Below, in pieces: positions 52,701 to 60,380 of a stretch of DNA of 64,000 nt. Below the pieces are notes generated by a model. The model ran no database searches. It was not told the DNA's origin and worked only from the letters and a program-made list of their open reading frames with translations. The position numbers and the translations under genes were made by a program. Positions within the stretch are counted from its first letter, which is position 1; each line of letters begins with the position of its first letter. The DNA is from Nocardia vaccinii NBRC 15922 (GTDB lineage Bacteria > Actinomycetota > Actinomycetes > Mycobacteriales > Mycobacteriaceae): positions 1 to 64,000 of the forward strand of contig NZ_BDCC01000037.1 in NCBI RefSeq assembly GCF_001613305.1, written 5' to 3'.

Positions 52701-53190
52701 GGTTGAGCGCGTAGGCGATTCGGTTGGACAGCATGGTGTATGAGGCGCTGGCCGGGGTGTGCATGTCGGTGTGGAACAGCGCCGGGCCGACCACGCCGAT
52801 CACCGACTGGTCGACCACGAATCCGCCGACGTACACCCCGACCGGCGCGCCGGTCGCCCGCCCGGCCACACCCGCGTCGTCCAGAGCCTCCCAGGTCACC
52901 TCGAGCAGCAGCCGCTGCTGTGGATCCAGGACCGTCGCCTCGCGCGGGGAAATACCGAAGAAGTCCGGGTCGAATTCCCAGGGGTCGATCGTCATGAACG
53001 CCCCCCGCTTGGTGTAGGCGCGACCCGGCGTGCGCGGTTCGGGATCGTAGTATCGTCGGTAATCCCAGCGGTCGGCCGGAATCTCCACCACTCCGTCCCG
53101 TTTGTCGACCACGAAATCCCAGAACGTGTCGGGCGAGTCGATCCCGCCCGCGAATCGACAACCGATACCGACAATTGCAATATCAGACAC
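46750..53190 (-). CDS. Mas-type iterative type I polyketide synthase
   Basis: Single-module reducing PKS of 2146 residues, matching mycocerosic acid synthase-like enzymes that extend a fatty acyl starter with methylmalonyl units. KS: Cys175 in TACSSSL, His310 in EAHGTGT, His350 in STIGH. AT: Ser620 in GHSVGE, with 'EVPYHS' (718-723) at the specificity position, as in Mas-type enzymes. DH: His921-x3-Gly-x4-Pro930. ER about 1430-1750 with the NADPH motif 'HGAAGGVGTAAIQVAKARG'. KR from about 1770 with 'TGGFGGFGMAIG' and a YxxxN active-site motif. ACP near the end with LGLDSLM. No thioesterase, so release needs a PapA. GTG start with GGGAGG upstream. Confidence 0.93.
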   Translation of the reverse strand: MSDIAIVGIGCRFAGGIDSPDTFWDFVVDKRDGVVEIPADRWDYRRYYDPEPRTPGRAYTKRGAFMTIDPWEFDPDFFGISPREATVLDPQQRLLLEVTWEALDDAGVAGRATGAPVGVYVGGFVVDQSVIGVVGPALFHTDMHTPASASYTMLSNRIAYALNLTGPALTVDTACSSSLVAFHLACQALENGDCEVALAGGVNVMLQPETFVLMCKGGFLATDGRCKSFDASADGYGRGEGAGMVVLKRLEDAVRDGDRIYSLVKATGANQDGRTTAITVPSAESQESLARRVCTRAGLKPDEITYVEAHGTGTLVGDPVELRALGRVFGAPAGRTGTLGVGSVKSTIGHTEAAAGVASVIKAALAIAHRTIPPQGWLEKPNPDIPFEELGLSVQLEAEQLAPGGVPMTIAVNGFGYGGTNAHAILQEYREPMASASREHKHFGILPISARGTAAARAQAGRFADLLAAGADPDHLAEAAWTRLAHHPHRTGVLVDGDTTELISQLRQFAGGEGRDAARTILSRVAEPVFVFSGMGPQHWRMGRELLAAGGVFAETAQRIDAEFRALSGWSIIEELQRPEDESRVTRTEVAQPANFLVQVALVRELAEYGITPAAVVGHSVGEVSAAYVTGMLTLPEAVRVAYHRARLQATTAGTGGMLAVGLSPDQARELVGDDARVDIAAINSASSLTLSGDVERLDEIAEKLTGEGVFARRLRVEVPYHSVLMDPILAELRTELAELKPQPPIVPLYSTVTGVRVTDGDWDAEYWCANVRRPVLFRDAIAALIAADSRVFLEVGPHPVLSGNIRETLLGADVNGTTVPTLDRTQADSESIRRSLIGLYAAGVLAVDTLFPADRPATPHLPLPRYPWQRTRLHSALPLFEQARLGTPDGYAMLGDPDLEGRPDWLLQVGGELLPWLADHVVNGVKIMPGAAYLDAALSAAATRLGVKRVGLEQVRFVAPLIMGAPDVPLVALSVEEASGRFLIRSRGATGQAWTVHAHGRLLTGSHEQTFARVPGIEVGVDIDPEMFYSGLDAAGLQYGPAFRRVVDVRVGEDVAVATVDGSIAEGSGHLAHPAVVDAAMQSAALLFADERINEGTMVPVGVNAVRLLAPLPERITVVARRDPKARLRADVDLLDADQNLVMRLTGLQIGALRPGDDPLHRMVDFYYADTMEQRDPIDPAALADAGSATTLIVALGKSSRATELASVIPGSRLYQVDSPGPELEPELLELLQAGRDEGTQRLHVVLVAGPEQPDDVTELWTLKRIAVAVYDFANPESTDGTPQSVFGDGACHATLVTERAFALPDTPTPPEPAQAALAGARRVLLNEQTALRWRLIDTEPGTPVADLVAELAVPGAFSLDNSDEVLLRGGARWVPVVVKPLPERIEDLDTDRPLTDPEANFALELPRSRVLSALAWRECPRPAPGPGQVEVRVQVIGLNYKDPLKVIGLLGERELAPTYFGTVPGMEGVGTITRLGAGVTDLAVGDLVAIAAKGMMRRFAIADRSLTIPLPPDTDPGYCTSTIAFGTAEYALHDLARLEPGETVLIHGAAGGVGTAAIQVAKARGARIIGTASTDERRAHILTLGADYAVNSRSLNFVDDVLGITGGVGADVVLSSAPGEILRQNFNAVAEFGRIVEVGKADIYTGGLLEMSNFDKNVAYYSMDLDRLVAVRPERLTALLQRVYQRVLEGVYQPLEYTMFDTRDVAKAFEETIRSTRTTRIALRIDDPEPPVRPHLPELEIDGAATYLVTGGFGGFGMAIGRWLVMRGARRLLLAGRSGAATEEVRRQLEAWRTIGVDVLECKLDITDAEAVAAMVARAHTAGHPLRGVFHAAGAVADNRIALMERDQLDRVYRPKVHGAQVVHQAVADAGITLDMFVLCSSGGSMYGIYGQYNYCAANVAVESLAEKWSRAGERALCVGWGHLSGATGGMAADETAVKYLDLVGFGVIDMADATAYLEQTLRLGATRAAIIPTDWAKLTGTFPQLARTGRTIALAQASAKDTSELARLRDELAEMEEVKRGPFIARKMAGELAVVMGVPVESIDMTVPVPELGLDSLMAVELGARVTKTLGIDLMSLQMGRSFSLEQAGPKVAELILASATSASETEAPQPVPAGAGSDRASAANGGAPVASPLVLASSEVGA

Positions 53191-53609
53191 GCAGTTTCCT
53201 CCCGAGCTCGGGATATGTCATCGCCGCCCAATTCGGCGATCCGTGTAATTCAGCACCCCGTACAGTTGACAGGCCCGGCTCAGTGTATCGACGCATAACG
53301 AGACGAACAGTCCCGCGAGCACATTTTGTGCCGTCCTCGGACACGCCCTGCCCGCGACTGTGACATTGCCCAGGACGCGCTGGTGAGCGGCATGGCCGCC
53401 CAGCCAAAGGCGTATCGCACGACTGGATCGAGCCACAATGCGGCACTCGGTATCGCTCACAATACGGACAGCGTGTCATTGTGTCGTTTCGGAATACCCG
53501 ACCTATCATCGATGAATTCGCACATGCGCGGATAGGATCCCATCGGCGTTCGGCGTGCATACCGGTCGCCACGCATATACCGATATTCGACGCGGCAGGG
53601 AGGCGGCCT
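53191..53609. promoter_or_regulatory. Divergent PKS/MmpL promoter region
   Basis: A 419-bp region between the divergent PKS and MmpL genes, richer in A+T than its surroundings. TTGACA (53266-53271) is a possible -35 element for the plus strand. Ribosome sites for both genes are clear: GGGAGG for the PKS GTG and GGGAGG for the MmpL TTG. A frame from ATG 53481 extends the MmpL ORF, but its first 43 codons look non-coding. No long palindrome seen. Confidence 0.45.
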
Positions 53610-55820
53610 TTGTTCGCCGATTTCACACGCTGGGCGGACGTGGTCGTTCGACGGCGGTTCACGGTGATCGTGGTACTGCTGGCCGGGCTGTTGGCACTGG
53701 GCGTCTACGGAATGGATCTGCACGATCGGCTCAGCGCCGACGGCTGGGACGATCCCGGTTCGCAGTCCATCCGCGAGGCTCGTATCAAGGATGAGACGTT
53801 CGGGCGCAACCACATTGCCGATGTGCTGGTGCTCTACCACGCGCCGTCCGGACGCACCGTCGACGATCCGGTGTTCTCCCGGACCGTGGTGAACAGCCTG
53901 AACAGTCTGCCGCAACGCTTTCCGGAGCAGATCGCCAAGGTCAACGGAACCTACTGGCACACCTCGACGGGGCTGTCGCTGCCGGATGTCTTCGGCTCAG
54001 CGGATCGTCGATATGCCTTCGCCTCCATCGCGATCCGCGGCAGCGACAACACCGAGGTGATGCGCAACTACCGGCGCGTCGCGGGGGCGTTCACCATTCC
54101 GGGCATCGATATGCAGGTCGCGGGCGGGCAGCCGGTCGCCGGGGCGCTCAACGACACCATGGCGCACGATCAGATGCGGATGGAACTGTTCGCCATCCCC
54201 GCGGTCGCGGTGCTGCTGTTCTTCGTCTTCGGCGGGGTGGTCGCCGCGGCGCTGCCACTGATCGCGGGCGGGCTCACGGTGATCGGCGCATGGGGCATCA
54301 TCCGGGCGATCACCACCGTCACGGACGTGAATTCCTTCGTCTCCCCGGTGGTTTCGATGATCGGCCTGGGGCTGGCGATCGACTACGGACTGTTCATCGT
54401 GAGCCGATTCCGCGAGGAACTCGCCGACGGGCACGACGTACCGGCGGCGGTGCGGCGCACGGTGGCCAGCGCCGGACGTACCGTGATGTCCTCGGCGACC
54501 ATCGTGGTGGCCGCGTCGGCGGCCATTCTGCTGTTCCCGCAAGGCTTTCTGCGCTCGTTCGCCTATGGCGCGATGATCACCGTCGCACTGGCCGCACTCA
54601 CCGCGGTCACCCTGTTGCCCGCCATGCTCGCGGTGCTGGGCCGGCGTATCGACCTGTTCGGGTTCCGCCGGTTCCAACGCACCCGCGGCACCGCCGAGGA
54701 TCCGGACAACCGCTGGGGGCGGCTGGCCGGGTGGGTGATGAAAAGACCGCTGGCCGTCGGGATTCCGATCGTCGCCATCCTGGTGCTGTTGATCGCCCCG
54801 GTGCGCGACATCACGTTCGGCGGGATCAGCGAGCGGTTCCTGCCGCCGGACAACCAGACCCGCCTCGCGCAGGAACACTTCGACCGGATCTTCCCGCTGC
54901 GTCAGACCGGCCCGGTCTCCCTGGTCCTGATCACCAACGACACCGGGGAGGTGCCCGGCGTAATCGAAACCGCCGATCGCGCGCCGGGTCTGGCCGCGCC
55001 GTTCCCGAAACCGGTGCAGGGCAACTCGAATCCGAACGTCTTCACCACCGACACCGTGCTGCTGGATCCGCATCACCCCGACCCGGCCATCGACTACCTG
55101 CGTTCGATGCCGTTGCCCAGGGGCACAACGGTTCTGGTGGGTGGTACGCCCGCCGAACAGCGCGACAGCGTCGACGCGCTGCTGCATCGGCTGCCCTGGA
55201 TGATCGCCCTGGTCTTCGTCCTGACCACCGCGCTGATGTTCGCCACCTTCGGTTCGATCGTGCTGCCGCTGCAGGCCGCTGCCCTCAACCTGCTCGGTCT
55301 CGGGTCCACCCTGGGCATCTTGACCTGGATATTCGTCGACGGACACGGCTCGCGCGCAATGAATTTCACCCCACAGCCGATCATGGCGCTGGTTCTGGTG
55401 CTGATCGTCTCGGTGATCTACGGGCTGTCCACCGATTACGAGATATTCCTGCTGGCCCGCGTCGTCGAGGCGCGCCGGGCGGGCGCGTCCACCGTCGAGG
55501 CGGTCCGCTCCGGGATCGCGCACACCGGCCGGATCATCACCGCCGCGGCGCTGATCCTGCTCGTGGTCACCGGCGCGTTCGCACTCTCGGATCTGGTCAT
55601 GATGCAGTACATCGCGTACGGCATGGTCGCGGCTCTGTTCATCGACGCGACTATTCTGCGCATGCTGCTCGTCCCCGCGACGATGCGCCTGTTCGGCGAT
55701 ATCTCCTGGTGGTCCCCGCGGCTGCGCACCCGCACACGCCGCCGGCCGCCCGGCGGCCCGGAACCCGCCGAGCCGGATGCCGAGGCAACCCCGGAGGTTG
55801 TCCATTCCGCCGCCCCGTGA
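53610..55820 (+). CDS. MmpL-family RND lipid transporter
   Basis: Membrane protein of 736 residues of the MmpL/HAE3 RND family, which moves lipids across the inner membrane using proton flow. Two repeats each have a single helix, a large periplasmic loop and a five-helix bundle. The proton-relay segments read 'GLGLAIDYGLFIVSRFREEL' and 'VIYGLSTDYEIFLLARVVE'. The TTG at 53610 with GGGAGG 6 nt upstream fits best, since the first transmembrane helix follows at 'RRRFTVIVVLLAGLLALGVYG'. An ORF from 53481 adds 43 unlikely residues. Divergent from the PKS, it is the probable exporter of the pathway's lipid. Confidence 0.9.
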   Translation: MFADFTRWADVVVRRRFTVIVVLLAGLLALGVYGMDLHDRLSADGWDDPGSQSIREARIKDETFGRNHIADVLVLYHAPSGRTVDDPVFSRTVVNSLNSLPQRFPEQIAKVNGTYWHTSTGLSLPDVFGSADRRYAFASIAIRGSDNTEVMRNYRRVAGAFTIPGIDMQVAGGQPVAGALNDTMAHDQMRMELFAIPAVAVLLFFVFGGVVAAALPLIAGGLTVIGAWGIIRAITTVTDVNSFVSPVVSMIGLGLAIDYGLFIVSRFREELADGHDVPAAVRRTVASAGRTVMSSATIVVAASAAILLFPQGFLRSFAYGAMITVALAALTAVTLLPAMLAVLGRRIDLFGFRRFQRTRGTAEDPDNRWGRLAGWVMKRPLAVGIPIVAILVLLIAPVRDITFGGISERFLPPDNQTRLAQEHFDRIFPLRQTGPVSLVLITNDTGEVPGVIETADRAPGLAAPFPKPVQGNSNPNVFTTDTVLLDPHHPDPAIDYLRSMPLPRGTTVLVGGTPAEQRDSVDALLHRLPWMIALVFVLTTALMFATFGSIVLPLQAAALNLLGLGSTLGILTWIFVDGHGSRAMNFTPQPIMALVLVLIVSVIYGLSTDYEIFLLARVVEARRAGASTVEAVRSGIAHTGRIITAAALILLVVTGAFALSDLVMMQYIAYGMVAALFIDATILRMLLVPATMRLFGDISWWSPRLRTRTRRRPPGGPEPAEPDAEATPEVVHSAAP

Positions 55821-56067
55821 TCCGGGCCGAATCTCTGCCCACGGACGGCCGCTTCCGTCACATCAGGCTGTCACGTGAATCCCGCTGCCGCCCAATGAAG
55901 CACACCGCTCGCCGGGAAACAGGTATTCCGGACCGCCGCATCCGATGAGCAACCCGGGCGAATCCGGCGACACGGTTCGACCGGTCGGCCGCGATGGCTC
56001 CCCACCGTGTGCGCCCTCCCACCGAGGCGTTGCCCGTACTCTGCTGGGACGATCACCGGGAGGGTGG
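55821..56067. other. Intergenic region between MmpL and TetR
   Basis: Downstream of MmpL. No strong hairpin; the open frame from 55945 is an N-terminal extension of the TetR frame that I do not accept. GGGAGGG before 56068 is the ribosome site of the TetR. Confidence 0.4.
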
Positions 56068-56664
56068 ATGTCCGAGGAGAACGCACCGGCCGGACGCCGA
56101 CGCGATTCGGCCGCGACCCGCGCGGCACTGCTGAGCGCCGCTCAGGAATTGTTCGCCGAGCGCGGATTCGAGCGCGCCACGGTGCGCGATATCGCCGCAC
56201 GCGCCGGAGTGAACCAAGCGCTGCTGTTCCGCTACTTCGGCACCAAGGACGAACTGTTCCGCGCCTCGATCACCGATCGCGGCCGCCGCGTGCTCGCCGA
56301 GGGGCCCGACGACGCGCTGCTGGGCCGCATGCTCGAGCGCATGCTGCAACCGGGCGAGACTGCCGCCCAGGGATATTGGTTGCAGGCCGCGCTGCGTTCG
56401 AGCGGGCACGACGAGGGCACCGCGGCGATCCGCGCGCAGCTGGGCCAGGAATACGTGCGCGCGCTGTCCACCCTGACCGACGAATCCGATGCGGAGCTGC
56501 GCGCGGATCTGCTGCTGGCGTGGTTGCTGGGCATCGGGCTGATGCGTTCGGTGCATCAGCGCGATCCGCTGGCCGGGGCCGATCCCGACGCGGTTGCCGG
56601 TCATGTGCTGCGGGCCGCGCGAGTGCTGCTCGAGCGCATGGATGTGAATTTCCCACCGCGATAA
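56068..56664 (+). CDS. TetR-family transcriptional regulator
   Basis: TetR regulator of 198 residues. The HTH is about residues 15-60: 'TRAALLSAAQELFAERGFERATVRDIAARAGVNQALLFRYFGTKDELFRA'. The C-terminal domain is of the TetR_C type with 'GYWLQAALRSSGHDEGTAAIRAQL'. The ATG at 56068 follows GGGAGGG; an extension to 55945 is non-conserved. It lies 106 bp upstream of a P450-ferredoxin pair on the same strand, with an 18-bp perfect palindrome between them, so it probably represses that pair. Confidence 0.88.
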   Translation: MSEENAPAGRRRDSAATRAALLSAAQELFAERGFERATVRDIAARAGVNQALLFRYFGTKDELFRASITDRGRRVLAEGPDDALLGRMLERMLQPGETAAQGYWLQAALRSSGHDEGTAAIRAQLGQEYVRALSTLTDESDAELRADLLLAWLLGIGLMRSVHQRDPLAGADPDAVAGHVLRAARVLLERMDVNFPPR

Positions 56665-56711
56665 CGATATTCATCCGTTGACGGGCCCCGGGGACCACCT
56701 TACGATGCTTC

Positions 56712-56729
56712 TGTAAGCAACTGCTTACA
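56712..56729. promoter_or_regulatory. 18-bp perfect palindrome, operator of the P450-ferredoxin pair
   Basis: TGTAAGCA-AC-TGCTTACA, perfect over both 8-bp arms, 42 bp upstream of the P450 start. Chance of such a palindrome in a GC-rich promoter is low, and the AT-rich arms are typical of TetR sites. Expected ligand: the TetR at 56068-56664. Confidence 0.85.
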
Positions 56730-56770
56730 TCGCTTGCACGCCGTGAGCGACGTGGGGGAAGGGAGTTCAC

Positions 56771-57979
56771 ATGAGCGTCGACTCGCCGGTACGCGACTAC
56801 CCCTTCGGTGATCCGGTCCGGCTCGAGATCCATCCGCTCTTCGAGCAGTTGCGCCGGGACGAACCGATCAGCCGGGTGCACCTGCCCTACGGTGGCGACG
56901 GCTGGCTTGTCACCCGGTACGAGGACGTCAAATTCGTACTGGCCGACCCGCGGTTCAGCCGCGCGGTCACCGTGGACCGGGAGGACATCCCGCGCGCGGT
57001 TCCCCAACCCTCCCGGGCCAATTCGCTGCTGAGCATGGATCCGCCCGAGCACAGCCGCCTGCGCAAACTCGTCGCCAAGGCGTTCACCAGCCGCCGGGTG
57101 GATCTGCTGCGCCCGCGCGCCCAGCAGATCGTCGATCAGCGCCTCGACGAGCTCGAACGCACCGGCGCACCCGCGGATCTGGTGGCGAATCTGGCTCTGC
57201 CGCTTCCGGTTACGGTGATCTGCGAAATGCTGGGCGTGCCACCGGAAGATCAGCACCGGTTCCGCGACTTCTCCGACGCGATTCTGTCCACCACCGCCTA
57301 CACCGCCGAGGAGATCACCTCGGCCCGCACCGGACTCGAGACCTACCTGGCCGAGGTCGTCGCCGAGCGCCGCGCCGCGCCGGACACCGGCGACGATCTG
57401 ATGGGTGCGCTGGTCGCCGCCCGCGACAACGACGACCGGCTCACCGAGGAGGAGCTGGTCCAACTCGGCATCACGCTGCTCATCGCCGGGCACGAGACCA
57501 CCGCCAACCAGATCGCCAACTTCACCTATCTGTTGTTGTCCACGCCCGGCCAGTGGGAGGCGCTGCGCGCGGATCCGGATCTGGTGCCTGATGCGGTCGA
57601 GGAACTGCTGCGCTACGTGCAGCTCGGTTCCGGTGGCGCCTTCGCCCGGGTGGCCACGGAGGATGTCGAGGTGGGTGACACCATCGTCCGCGCCGGTGAC
57701 GCGGTATTCGTCAACACCCAGTCCGCCAATCGCGACGAAACGATCTTCCACGACCCGGCCGAACTCGATCTGACCCGGCGACACAATCCGCACATCGCCT
57801 TCGGGCACGGCGTACACCACTGCCTCGGCGCGCAACTGGCGCGGGTCGAGTTGCAGGTCGCGCTCGGCTCCCTGCTGCACCGGTTCCCGCGGCTGCGCCT
57901 GGCCGTCCCGGCCGAGGAGGTCCCGTGGAAGACCGGCCTACTGGTGCGCGGGCCCGTCGCGCTGCCGGTGACGTGGTAG
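56771..57979 (+). CDS. Cytochrome P450 (CYP107/105-like)
   Basis: P450 of 402 residues of the soluble actinobacterial type. It has 'SMDPPEHSRLRKLVAKAFTSRRV' in the C-helix, the I-helix AGHETTA, an ExxR in 'EELLR', and the haem loop FGHGVHHCLGAQLAR with Cys near 351. The ATG has GGGGGAAGGGAG just upstream. A 3Fe-4S ferredoxin follows after 10 bp, so the pair is a ready-made class I electron chain that needs only a reductase. An 18-bp palindrome precedes it. The substrate is unknown. Confidence 0.9.
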   Translation: MSVDSPVRDYPFGDPVRLEIHPLFEQLRRDEPISRVHLPYGGDGWLVTRYEDVKFVLADPRFSRAVTVDREDIPRAVPQPSRANSLLSMDPPEHSRLRKLVAKAFTSRRVDLLRPRAQQIVDQRLDELERTGAPADLVANLALPLPVTVICEMLGVPPEDQHRFRDFSDAILSTTAYTAEEITSARTGLETYLAEVVAERRAAPDTGDDLMGALVAARDNDDRLTEEELVQLGITLLIAGHETTANQIANFTYLLLSTPGQWEALRADPDLVPDAVEELLRYVQLGSGGAFARVATEDVEVGDTIVRAGDAVFVNTQSANRDETIFHDPAELDLTRRHNPHIAFGHGVHHCLGAQLARVELQVALGSLLHRFPRLRLAVPAEEVPWKTGLLVRGPVALPVTW

Positions 57980-57989
57980 GAGTGCGCGA

Positions 57990-58217
57990 ATGAGCGATCA
58001 GTGGCGTATCTCGGTGGACCGCGAGACCTGTATCGGCTCGGGGATGTGCACGGGCACGGCCGCGGCGCATTTCACCCTCGTGAACGGCTATTCGAGTCCG
58101 GTCGCCGAATCGGCCGATCCGGACGAGAGCATTCTCGATGCCGCGGAATCCTGTCCGGTCGAGGCGATTCTGGTGCGTGCGGCCGATTCCGGAAAGGTGC
58201 TGGCACCCGAACAGTGA
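57990..58217 (+). CDS. 3Fe-4S ferredoxin
   Basis: Small ferredoxin of 75 residues of the P450-partner type. Ligands are Cys14 and Cys20 ('CIGSGMC') and Cys55 in 'ESCPVEAI', three cysteines, which fits a 3Fe-4S cluster. It begins 10 bp after the P450 stop and is certainly co-transcribed; it passes electrons from a reductase to that P450. Confidence 0.93.
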   Translation: MSDQWRISVDRETCIGSGMCTGTAAAHFTLVNGYSSPVAESADPDESILDAAESCPVEAILVRAADSGKVLAPEQ

Positions 58218-58443
58218 GTCGAAACGGGTCGCGGCGAGCGATCGCCGCGGCCCGGCCCGCACCGCGGCGAAGGTCTCGCTCCGCTGTGCGAATCCTGTGA
58301 GGGAGAGCCCTTTTCGCGATCGTGCGGCAGGATCGAAGCATGCGAAAATGTTGTAACGATCGCACCCTGTCCTCGCCGACCGGGGGCGGACGGGCGCAGA
58401 GGCGCGGAGGTGGACGTGGAATACTGACCCGGGTGCGGGCACG

Positions 58444-60183
58444 ATGAGCCAGACCCACGATCCCGAACACACCAGCGGATCGCAGCCCGCCCAGGAACCG
58501 ACCACTAGCGACATACCGGCCACCGCTAACACGGGGATCGGTGAGGACGAACAGAACACCGTGACCGAATCGACCCCCGGCGAACCGACCGAAGCCAACC
58601 CACCATCCGGCAAGGACAGCCGACCCGGAACACCACCGGCCGCATCCGACGCACCCCGGGACGCCTCCGCCACCTCAGGCAGCGCCGCGTCCGAAGACGC
58701 TGGCACGCAAGACGATACGAACAAGGCGTCCGATTCCGGCAAGACCGCCGCCGGCGCGGAGGCCACGACCACCCCGCGTGACGCCGACGCGGCCACAGTC
58801 GCGATTCCGAGCGCCGACGCGGCCGCGACCACCGCGATCCCGGCCGCGGCATCGCCGAGCGCACCCGCCACTCCCGGACCCGCCGACGCGCCGACGACGA
58901 TTCTGTCGTCGTCGACGCCCGTCGCACCGCCCACCAAGGTCGGACCGGCCGCGCCCGGTACCTCGACGCCCGGCCCCGGACGCGCGACGTGGCTCCTGGT
59001 CGCCGCGGCCGTGGTGATCGTCGTGATCGCCGTCGGCGCGGTCTTCCTGGGCCGGTCCGGGAGCGATCACGGCAGTGGCGGGAGCGCCGCCGAGAGCACC
59101 ACGCCCACGGTCCCGGCCGCGACGATCAACGTTCCGGCCGCCGCGAACCCGATCAATCCGAGCGTCCCGATCACCGTTTCGGCGACGGGCGGCCACCTCA
59201 CGTCGGTCACGGCGACCACTCCGGACGGCAAACCGCTCGCCGGCACCATGGCCCCCGACGGCCTGAGTTGGACCAGCACAGATTCGCTGGCCTTCTCCAG
59301 CGCTTACACGATCACCGCCGACGCGGTGAACTCCGCTGGTGCGCACACCAAGCAGAACTTCACCGTCAACACGATGTCCACGGACAACATCAGCACCGCC
59401 TACGCGAACGTCGTGCCCGCACCGGATGTGGTCGCCAATACGGGTATCGGTGTCGGACAGCCGATGGTGTTCCAGTTCACCAAGCCGGTGACCAACAAGG
59501 CCGAGGTGCAGAAGCATCTGCACGTCACCGTCACCCCGGCGCAACCCGGCGCGTGGTACTGGGTCGACGACAAGGATGTGCACTACCGCGGCCCGAACTA
59601 CTGGCTGCCGGGCACCAAGATCCACATCGAGGCCGATGTGGTCGGCCTCGACCTCGGCAACGGTGTATTGGGGGCGGAGAACAACAGCGCCGACTACACC
59701 GTGCACGACGCCTGGGTCGCCAAGGCCGACGGCAACACCGACCAGCTCACCATCTTCCAGAACGGCAAACAGGTCAACCAGATGCCGATGAGCCTGGGCT
59801 CGCCCGGCTTCCCCTCGCACGAAGGCCCGCACGTCATCTCCGACAAGCAGCCCTCGATCGTGATGGACTCGTGCACCTACGGCACCTGCGCCGGACAGCC
59901 CGGTTACTACCGCGAGACCGTGGCGCTCGACGAACGCATATCCAACGACGGCGAATTCGTGCATTCCGCGCCGTGGTCGGTCGGGCAGCAGGGCAGCAGC
60001 AACGTCTCGCACGGATGTGTGAACCTCTCGCCCGACAACGCCCAGTGGTTCTACGACCGCTTCGGCATCGGCGACGTCGTCGAGATCACCAACTCCGGCG
60101 GTCCCGCCCTGCCGGTGTGGGACACCTACGGCGACTGGGAGGTCCCGTGGCAGACCTGGCAGGCCGGTAACGCCGGCAGTTAG
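58444..60183 (+). CDS. L,D-transpeptidase (YkuD) with long disordered N-terminus
   Basis: Cell-wall cross-linking enzyme of 579 residues that forms 3->3 peptide cross-links in peptidoglycan. Residues 1 to about 178 are low-complexity, rich in Ala, Thr, Ser, Pro and Asp, and presumably cytoplasmic. A transmembrane helix follows ('ATWLLVAAAVVIVVIAVGAVFLG', about 180-202). Then come bacterial Ig-like domains ('NPSVPITVSATGGHLTSVTATTPDG') and the YkuD domain. Its active site is 'SHGCVNLSPDNAQWFYDRFG', with Cys near 525. The ATG is weakly supported by spacing. An 18-kDa-like charged tail before the helix is unusual among Ldts. It is monocistronic, ended by a 15-bp-stem hairpin. Confidence 0.9.
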   Translation: MSQTHDPEHTSGSQPAQEPTTSDIPATANTGIGEDEQNTVTESTPGEPTEANPPSGKDSRPGTPPAASDAPRDASATSGSAASEDAGTQDDTNKASDSGKTAAGAEATTTPRDADAATVAIPSADAAATTAIPAAASPSAPATPGPADAPTTILSSSTPVAPPTKVGPAAPGTSTPGPGRATWLLVAAAVVIVVIAVGAVFLGRSGSDHGSGGSAAESTTPTVPAATINVPAAANPINPSVPITVSATGGHLTSVTATTPDGKPLAGTMAPDGLSWTSTDSLAFSSAYTITADAVNSAGAHTKQNFTVNTMSTDNISTAYANVVPAPDVVANTGIGVGQPMVFQFTKPVTNKAEVQKHLHVTVTPAQPGAWYWVDDKDVHYRGPNYWLPGTKIHIEADVVGLDLGNGVLGAENNSADYTVHDAWVAKADGNTDQLTIFQNGKQVNQMPMSLGSPGFPSHEGPHVISDKQPSIVMDSCTYGTCAGQPGYYRETVALDERISNDGEFVHSAPWSVGQQGSSNVSHGCVNLSPDNAQWFYDRFGIGDVVEITNSGGPALPVWDTYGDWEVPWQTWQAGNAGS

Positions 60184-60192
60184 CAGGTCCGA

Positions 60193-60231
60193 CCCGCCGT
60201 CGCGGCCGCGTCCGCCGGCCGCGACGGCGGG
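60193..60231 (+). terminator. 15-bp-stem hairpin after the L,D-transpeptidase
   Basis: CCCGCCGTCGCGGCC (60193-60207) and GGCCGCGACGGCGGG (60217-60231) form a perfect 15-bp stem with a 9-nt loop, 10 bp after the stop codon. No U-tract, as usual in high-GC genomes. Confidence 0.85.
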
Positions 60232-60380
60232 ACACGTTCGGAATGTCCGGATTGGACCCCCGTTACCGGACGTGATAAGAGAATTCATGTGCCGGATTCC
60301 TCGTTGACACGTTCCGTTTCACTGGCCCGACCGATACCGGATGCGAATTACGCACTGGCACAACGGCTTTGCATTCAGTG

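Noticed and set aside
53997..55805. 602-codon minus-strand frame opposite MmpL
   Set aside because: Repetitive Gln/Arg/Asp/His composition; clearly the shadow of the MmpL coding strand.
60230..60248. GGACA-9-TGTCC inverted repeat resembling site S6
   Set aside because: It overlaps the L,D-transpeptidase terminator stem, has a different spacer and is far from a matching gene start; probably chance.
58675..60288. 537-codon minus-strand frame opposite the L,D-transpeptidase
   Set aside because: Gly/Arg/Val repeats without a domain; it runs through the terminator hairpin and ends in the next intergenic region.
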